Assembly: GCA_964516305.1 (NCBI GenBank)
Contig: CAZEZH010000123.1
Coordinates: forward strand, 1 to 10,086
Direction of reading: 5' to 3'
Length of the DNA: 10,086 nt
Origin: Lamprobacter sp964516305
Lineage (GTDB): Bacteria > Pseudomonadota > Gammaproteobacteria > Chromatiales > Chromatiaceae
Part shown: positions 6,038 through 10,086 of the stretch, in pieces
How the letters are laid out: every line of letters starts with the position of its first letter
Numbering within the stretch: the stretch's first letter is position 1
Position numbers and translations under genes: made by a program
Notes under the pieces: model-generated
The model's input: only the letters and a program-made list of their open reading frames with translations
The model's database searches: none
Told to the model about the DNA's origin: nothing

Positions 6038-6715
6038 ATGACCGATGAGAAGCCGTCGCTCTCGCAGCGGCTGCAACCACTGCTGCTTCAAGCCAAGCGA
6101 TTGTCTGCTAAGGGATGGGTAATAGCGCGCCACTGGCTGGGGATCGCTGCCCGCGAGACCTGGATTGTGTTAAAGCGGTTGCCGATTGCGTCCTACAGCT
6201 TTGCCCGGGCGATGGTCAATGCTGAGTATGCTCGCCGATTGACTGATTTTTATATCGATGGTGCGTCCAGCCTCTCCGCGACGTCTGCCAAGGAACCTAA
6301 GCCATCGCCGCCGCCAGCAGCGGTCCTGCAGGAGTCTGGTCCGGATTCGGCGCTGGTGCTGCTCTCGTTGTTGCAGAAGGAGGGGCGATTCCTGGATTTT
6401 CTCCAGGAGGAGGTCTCGAGCTACGCCGATCACGAGGTCGGCGCCGCGGCACGGGTGGTGCATGCAGGTTGCCAACGGGTGCTGAATGATCACCTCAGTA
6501 TCGAGCCGGTGCGTTCTGAAACCGAGGGCGCTCAAGTGACACTGGACAAGGGCTTTGATCCTGCCGCTGAGCGCCCAACCGGCCATGTCATTGGCGAGCC
6601 CCCGTTCACCGGCGCCCTGGTGCACCGCGGTTGGCGCGCCGTCGAGGTGCGTTTGCCGCAGGTGGCAAGCAGTCGTGACGTCCGAATCCTGGCCCCGGCG
6701 GAGGTGGAGCTGTGA
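6038..6715 (+). CDS. DUF2760 domain protein, partner gene of an Hsp70
   Basis: The product is 225 residues and matches the DUF2760 family, whose genes are typically found directly upstream of Hsp70-family genes in proteobacteria. The N-terminal ~80 residues form a basic, amphipathic helical region (around RLSAKGWVIARHWLGIAARE and KRLPIASYSFARAMVNAEYA). A Pro-rich linker follows at about 85-97. The conserved core starts near residue 103 with SALVLLSLLQKEGRFLDFLQ and EEVSSYADHEVGAAARVVHAGC, and ends with a compact domain containing PPFTGALVHRGWRAVEVRLP. There is no signal peptide. The ATG has an AGAGGA site 8 nt upstream. The TGA stop (6713-6715) overlaps the GTG start of the Hsp70 gene (6712-6714), so the two are almost surely translationally coupled. 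A co-chaperone or adaptor role for the Hsp70 is inferred from context; no biochemical function is known to me. Confidence 0.88.
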   Translation: MTDEKPSLSQRLQPLLLQAKRLSAKGWVIARHWLGIAARETWIVLKRLPIASYSFARAMVNAEYARRLTDFYIDGASSLSATSAKEPKPSPPPAAVLQESGPDSALVLLSLLQKEGRFLDFLQEEVSSYADHEVGAAARVVHAGCQRVLNDHLSIEPVRSETEGAQVTLDKGFDPAAERPTGHVIGEPPFTGALVHRGWRAVEVRLPQVASSRDVRILAPAEVEL

Positions 6716-8702
6716 GCGCGCGCTATGCCATCGGTATCGATCTGGGAACCACGCATTCGGCCCTATCCTATGTCGAGACCGCGAAATGCGAGGGCGAGGA
6801 GGTCGATCAGAGCATCCTCAGGATTCCTCAGCTGACCGCGGCTGGCTCGGTTGAAGACCGCCCGCTGCTGCCGTCCTTCCTCTATCTCCCACATCCGGAT
6901 GAGCACAAGGCTGGCGATCTGACCTTGCCCTGGGGTGGCGACCCAACCCGGGTCATCGGTGAACACGCACGCCGCCAAGGCCTGACGACGCCGATCCGAC
7001 TCGTCTCCAGTGCTAAGAGCTGGCTCTGTCATCCCGATGTTGATCGCAAGGCGGCGATCTTGCCACCCGAGGTCCCGGCCGAGGTCCCNNNNNNNNNNNN
7101 NNNNNNNNNNNNNNNNNNNNNNNNNNNNNNNNNNNNNNNNNNNNNNNNNNNNNNNNNNNNNNNNNNNNNNNNNNNNNNNNNNNNNNNNCCGAGGTCCCGG
7201 CCGAGGTCCCCCAGATCTCGCCATTCGATGCGAGCGTGCTCTACCTCAGTCATCTGCGCGAGGCCTGGAACGGGGTCCACCCCTATGATCCGCTCGACGA
7301 GCAGGACGTCACCGTGACCGTGCCGGCCTCGTTCGATCCCGCTGCGCGTGAGCTGACCGCGGAGGCGGCGAAGGCGGTCGGCATCGAGAATCTGGTGCTG
7401 CTCGAGGAGCCGCAGGCCGCGCTCTACAGCTGGGTCAATGATAGTGTCGGACGTTGGCGTCACGATGTGAAGGTCGGCGACATCATCCTGGTGGTTGATG
7501 TAGGCGGCGGCACCTCGGACTTCTCCCTGATCGCGGTCACCGAGCAGGACGGCGCACTGGAGCTGACTCGGGTTGCAGTCGGCGAGCACATCCTGCTCGG
7601 TGGCGACAATATGGACCTGACCCTGGCCCATGTGGTCAAGCAGAAGCTGAAGCAGAGCGGTGTCGAACTCGACCGCTGGCAGCTGCAGGCCCTGACTCAC
7701 GGCTGCCGTGTGGCCAAGGAGGCGCTGTTGGCCGATGCGGGGCTTGAATCGGTGCCGATCGTGGTTCCGAGTCGCGGCGCCAAACTGATCGGCGGTTCGA
7801 TCCGCACCGAGCTGACCCGGGATGAGGTCACCAAGACCCTGATCGATGGCTTCTTCCCTGAGGTCTCCGTCGACGAGCGACCCGCTCAGCGCGCTCGTGG
7901 TGCACTGACCAAGGTCGGCTTGCCGTTCGCTCAGGACCCCGCCGTCACCCGCCACCTGGCCGCCTTCCTCGGCAAGCAGGCTGGTGCGACGGAAGATCTG
8001 GAGGGGTTTGTCGAACATGCGCATTGGGCCAGCTTCCTGCATCCGACAGCGGTGCTCTTCAACGGCGGTGTCTTCAATGCTGAGGTCTTGCGCGATCGGG
8101 TGCTAAAGGTGCTGAACCAATGGCTGGCCACTGAGGATGCGCCTCCAGCCAGGCTGCTCGAGGCGCACGACATGGACTTGGCCGTTGCCCGCGGCGCGGC
8201 CTTCTATGCCTATGCGCGCAACCATGGCGGTGTGCGTATCCGCGGTGGAACCTCGCATTCCTACTACGTGGGTATCGAGCGCAGCATGCCCGCCATCCCA
8301 GGGATGGAGCCAGAGCTGCACGCCCTTTGCGTCGTGCCATTCGGGCTGGAGGAGGGTAGCGAGCCGGTGATGCCGCCGCAAGAATTCGGTCTGGTGGTGG
8401 GCGAGCCAGTGCGTTTCCGTTTCTTTGGCTCCAGTGTCCGCCGCGAGGATCAGGTCGGCGACCTGCTCGAGGAATGGTCCGAGGATGAGCTGGAGGAGAT
8501 GGAAGAGATCCAGACCAATCTGCCCGCCGACAAGCTCAAGCGCAGTGAGGTGGTTCCGGTGCGGCTGCGGGCCGCGGTGTCTGAGGTCGGGACCTTGGAG
8601 CTGACCGCCATCCCGACCCAAGCCAAGTCCGACGCCGGGGCGTCGGACTGGAAGGTCTCCTTCAATACCCGCGGGTCCAGCGGCGATGCAGAGGGCTCCT
8701 AA
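6712..8702 (+). CDS. Hsp70-family chaperone (DnaK-like ATPase), interrupted by a scaffold gap
   Basis: This is an ATP-dependent Hsp70-type protein. Residues 4-16 carry the phosphate-1 loop (YAIGIDLGTTHSA). The connecting segment VTVTVPASFDPAARELTAEA is near 159-178, EEP near 191-193, phosphate-2 VVDVGGGTSDFS near 220-231 and the adenosine motif VLFNGGVF near 407-414. The C-terminal ~180 residues are much shorter and different from the DnaK substrate-binding domain and lack a lid-like EEVD tail, so this is one of the divergent Hsp70s that accompany DUF2760. The GTG start overlaps the upstream stop, with GGAGGTGGAG just before it. The frame appears broken at the 100-N run (7089-7188), and an automatic caller could start a false gene at the GTG at 7236. 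Overlapping the identical 22 bases on both sides of the gap removes 122 positions and leaves exactly 623 codons, 622 residues, in one frame, so I treat the gene as intact. Confidence 0.93.
7067..7210. repeat. Identical 22-bp sequence (1.8 copies of a 12-bp unit) flanking the assembly gap
   Basis: Positions 7067-7088 and 7189-7210 are identical, and each consists of the 12-bp unit CCGAGGTCCCGG repeated 1.8 times, coding for Glu-Val-Pro-Ala repeats. Both copies sit in the same codon phase. This is either one true copy seen twice because two contigs overlap, or the two visible ends of a longer tandem array that the assembler could not cross. Confidence 0.85.
7089..7188. other. Assembly gap of 100 N
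   Basis: Exactly 100 undetermined bases, the conventional placeholder for a gap of unknown size. It lies within the Hsp70 ATPase domain coding region between the two 22-bp repeats. Confidence 0.98.
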
Positions 8703-8744
8703 ACCGATCCGCTGATCCGCTCGGGCTGCCGATCACGCCCGGCC

Positions 8745-8766
8745 CCGATGTGCTCTTCAGCATCGG
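8745..8766 (+). terminator. Weak stem-loop after the Hsp70 gene
   Basis: CCGATG (8745-8750) pairs with CATCGG (8761-8766) around a 10-nt loop, and a wider inverted repeat, AACCGAT (8702-8708) with ATCGGTT (8762-8768), competes with it and brackets the whole gap. No strong T-run follows, so termination would be weak at best; read-through into the downstream dehydrogenase is possible. Confidence 0.3.
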
Positions 8767-8821
8767 TTAGCCGCGCGCCTAGTTGCGACCTTTTAACGGC
8801 CATACTGGAGCCTCTCCCGTG

Positions 8822-9748
8822 ATGACTGAGCGAATTGGATTTGTTGGCCTCGGGATCATGGGTCGGCCCATGGCCTTGAATCTACTGCAGTCTGGCTATG
8901 CGCTATCGGTGTATGCGCGACGCCCAGAGGCAATGGAACCGCTGACCCAGGCAGGCGCAGTGGCCTGCTCGAGTCCTGCAGAGGTGGCAGCTGATGCCGA
9001 TATCTGCTTTACCATGGTGTCAGACTCGGCTGATGTGGAAGAGGTGGTTCTCGGCTCAGCAAACGTTGCTGGGGCGGGTTGCGATCGCAAGGCCGTTCTC
9101 GACGGGATTAGGCCGGGATCTTTGGTCGTGGATATGAGTACCATCTCGGCGTCAGTGACAGGGCGCATCTCCGCGCAGTTGCGGGAAGCCGAGGTGATGA
9201 TGCTGGACGCACCGGTGTCCGGCGGTGAGCAGGGCGCCATCGACGGCAGTCTGTCGATCATGGTAGGTGGGCCAAAGGCAGCGTTTGATCGAGTACTCCC
9301 ACTGTTCGAGATCCTGGGGCGGAACATCGTCCACGTCGGTGATACGGGGGCCGGCCAGGTCTGCAAGGCATGTAACCAAGTGGTGGTCGGGCAGACGATT
9401 GCCGGTGTGGCAGAGGCGCTCTTGTTTGCTCAGGCCTCTGGCGTCGACGCCTCCAAGGTGCGCGAGGCACTTCTCGGCGGCTTCGCGAATAGCCGGGTGC
9501 TCGAGGTGCACGGGAAGCGGATGTTGGACGAGGATTTCACGCCAGGCTTCAAGGCTAGGTTGCATCAGAAGGATCTCCGGATTCTGCTGGAAGGCGCCTA
9601 TGAGCTGGGTCTCGCGCTGCCCGGAGCTGCCCAGATCCAACAATGGCTCAATGTCCAGGTGGGCCAAGGAGAAGGCGATCTCGATTCCGCGGCGATCTAT
9701 CGAGTGCTGCAGCGACTGAATTGGCGATCATTCGCCAATCTGGACTAA
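8822..9748 (+). CDS. NAD(P)-dependent beta-hydroxyacid dehydrogenase, probable 2-hydroxy-3-oxopropionate (tartronate semialdehyde) reductase
   Basis: The 308-residue product is a cytoplasmic member of the 3-hydroxyisobutyrate/tartronate-semialdehyde reductase family. The N-terminal Rossmann motif GFVGLGIMGRPMA spans residues 6-18. Arg33-Arg34 after the second strand (VYARRPE) favours NADP. DMSTIS follows at 104-109. The substrate-binding signature DAPVSGGEQGA is at 129-139, and the catalytic lysine is Lys182 in GQVCKACNQ. The all-helical C-terminal domain includes HQKDLRILLEGA. Residues 80-94 (around NVAGAGCDRKAVLDG) look about ten residues longer than usual for the family. Reduction of tartronate semialdehyde to glycerate is the most likely reaction and would serve glyoxylate/glycolate salvage, but no glyoxylate carboligase or isomerase gene is adjacent, so the substrate is not certain. 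The ATG at 8822 lies 11 nt after GGAG; the preceding in-frame GTG (8819) has better spacing and could be the true start. Confidence 0.88.
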   Translation: MTERIGFVGLGIMGRPMALNLLQSGYALSVYARRPEAMEPLTQAGAVACSSPAEVAADADICFTMVSDSADVEEVVLGSANVAGAGCDRKAVLDGIRPGSLVVDMSTISASVTGRISAQLREAEVMMLDAPVSGGEQGAIDGSLSIMVGGPKAAFDRVLPLFEILGRNIVHVGDTGAGQVCKACNQVVVGQTIAGVAEALLFAQASGVDASKVREALLGGFANSRVLEVHGKRMLDEDFTPGFKARLHQKDLRILLEGAYELGLALPGAAQIQQWLNVQVGQGEGDLDSAAIYRVLQRLNWRSFANLD

Positions 9749-9776
9749 ATCGCTCAGAGTCCGAGATGGAGCCATG

Positions 9777-10023
9777 ATGGCGACCACTGAGACCAACAAC
9801 ACCGATCTGGCCCGCGCCGAGATCCTCTGGAAGACGGCGGATACGCTGCGCGGCCAAGATCGACGCCGCCGAATACAAGTACGTCGTGCTCGGACTGCTG
9901 TTCCTGAAGTACATCTCCGACGCCTTCGAGGCCCGGCGCGATGAGCCTGAGGCTAAGTCGACAGCCTCTCGCTGGTTGCCGTCAGGCGCACCCGACTGGG
10001 AGCACACAGGATGCGTTACCTGA
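9777..10023 (+). pseudogene. hsdM: Frameshifted, truncated remnant of a type I restriction-modification methyltransferase (HsdM)
   Basis: From the ATG at 9777 (GGAG site 5 nt upstream) the frame reads as a typical HsdM N-terminus, ending in ARAEILWKTADTLRG. Near 9846-9855 the similarity jumps to another frame, AKIDAAEYKYVVLGLLFLKY then ISDAFEARRDE, which is the continuation expected in HsdM. That frame then loses resemblance to HsdM and stops at 10021-10023. HsdM is the N6-adenine methyltransferase subunit of type I systems and is normally about 500 or more residues long. Only the N-terminal helical domain survives here and the catalytic NPPF-type motif is absent, so the gene is dead as it stands. 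A single-base sequencing error could explain the frameshift but not the truncation. Confidence 0.75.
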
Positions 10024-10086
10024 ATCTCGATCATCTGCGCCGCTGCATCGAGACCCTGCAGCAGTCGTTGCGGCTGTACCAAAGCG
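10011..10086 (+). CDS. HI0074-like nucleotidyltransferase-partner (HEPN-type) protein, 5' fragment
   Basis: An ATG at 10011, with GGGAG 8 nt upstream, opens a frame that runs to the window edge (25 codons). It begins MRYLNLDHLRRCIETLQQSL, which resembles the first helix of HI0074-type nucleotidyltransferase substrate-binding proteins (HEPN fold). These are partners of small MNT nucleotidyltransferases, often in toxin-antitoxin pairs. Its start overlaps the stop of the hsdM remnant by 13 nt. The assignment rests on 25 residues and is tentative. Confidence 0.5.
   Translation, partial: MRYLNLDHLRRCIETLQQSLRLYQS

Noticed and set aside
7067..7210. CRISPR-like or minisatellite array at the gap
   Set aside because: Only two short identical 12-bp-unit segments are visible, they lie within a reading frame and have no spacers; contig overlap explains them better.
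7236..8702. Separate gene starting at the GTG at 7236
   Set aside because: It is the C-terminal three quarters of the Hsp70 gene; the frame is broken only by the N placeholder, and joining the identical flanks restores one frame.
9648..10082. Minus-strand frame of 144 codons at the right edge
   Set aside because: It crosses the dehydrogenase end, the hsdM remnant and the HI0074-like start, and has no recognisable features.

Overview
The window looks like a GC-rich gammaproteobacterial draft scaffold, most likely from a purple sulfur bacterium (Chromatiaceae). The main evidence is a complete flavocytochrome c sulfide dehydrogenase pair (fccA, fccB) whose FAD-attachment cysteine and redox-disulfide cysteines fall at the positions known for the Allochromatium vinosum enzyme. 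A run of exactly 100 N inside an Hsp70 gene shows that this is scaffolded contig sequence. The taxonomic call is an inference from gene content.

Layout. (1) Positions 1-361, minus strand: the N-terminal 120 residues of an MrpE/MnhE-type cation antiporter subunit, running off the left edge. (2) 362-629: intergenic region between divergent genes, holding a nested palindrome. (3) 630-1745, plus strand: a DUF2333 membrane-anchored protein, followed by two hairpins in the convergent gap. (4) 1864-5323, minus strand: a four-gene cluster in the order tetraheme NapC/NirT-type cytochrome, exported ankyrin-repeat protein, fccA (diheme cytochrome), fccB (FAD subunit). A sigma70-like promoter and palindromes lie upstream, and a large stem-loop lies just ahead of fccA. 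(5) 5599-5871, minus strand: a small DUF2934 protein. (6) 6038-8702, plus strand: a DUF2760 gene overlapping an Hsp70-family gene by 4 nt. The Hsp70 gene is interrupted by the N run, but the same 22 bases sit on both sides, and overlapping them restores one 622-residue reading frame. (7) 8822-9748, plus strand: an NADP-dependent beta-hydroxyacid dehydrogenase of the tartronate-semialdehyde reductase type. (8) 9777-10086, plus strand: a frameshifted and truncated HsdM remnant running into the start of an HI0074-like (HEPN/nucleotidyltransferase-partner) gene, which suggests the edge of a degraded accessory or defence region.

How the genes work together. FccB oxidises sulfide in the periplasm and passes electrons to the hemes of FccA. 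The co-directional tetraheme membrane cytochrome could link this to the quinone pool, and the secreted ankyrin protein could be a scaffold or assembly factor. Those two roles are inferred from gene order only. The DUF2760-Hsp70 pair looks like a translationally coupled chaperone module with unknown clients. The other genes are not obviously linked to these systems.
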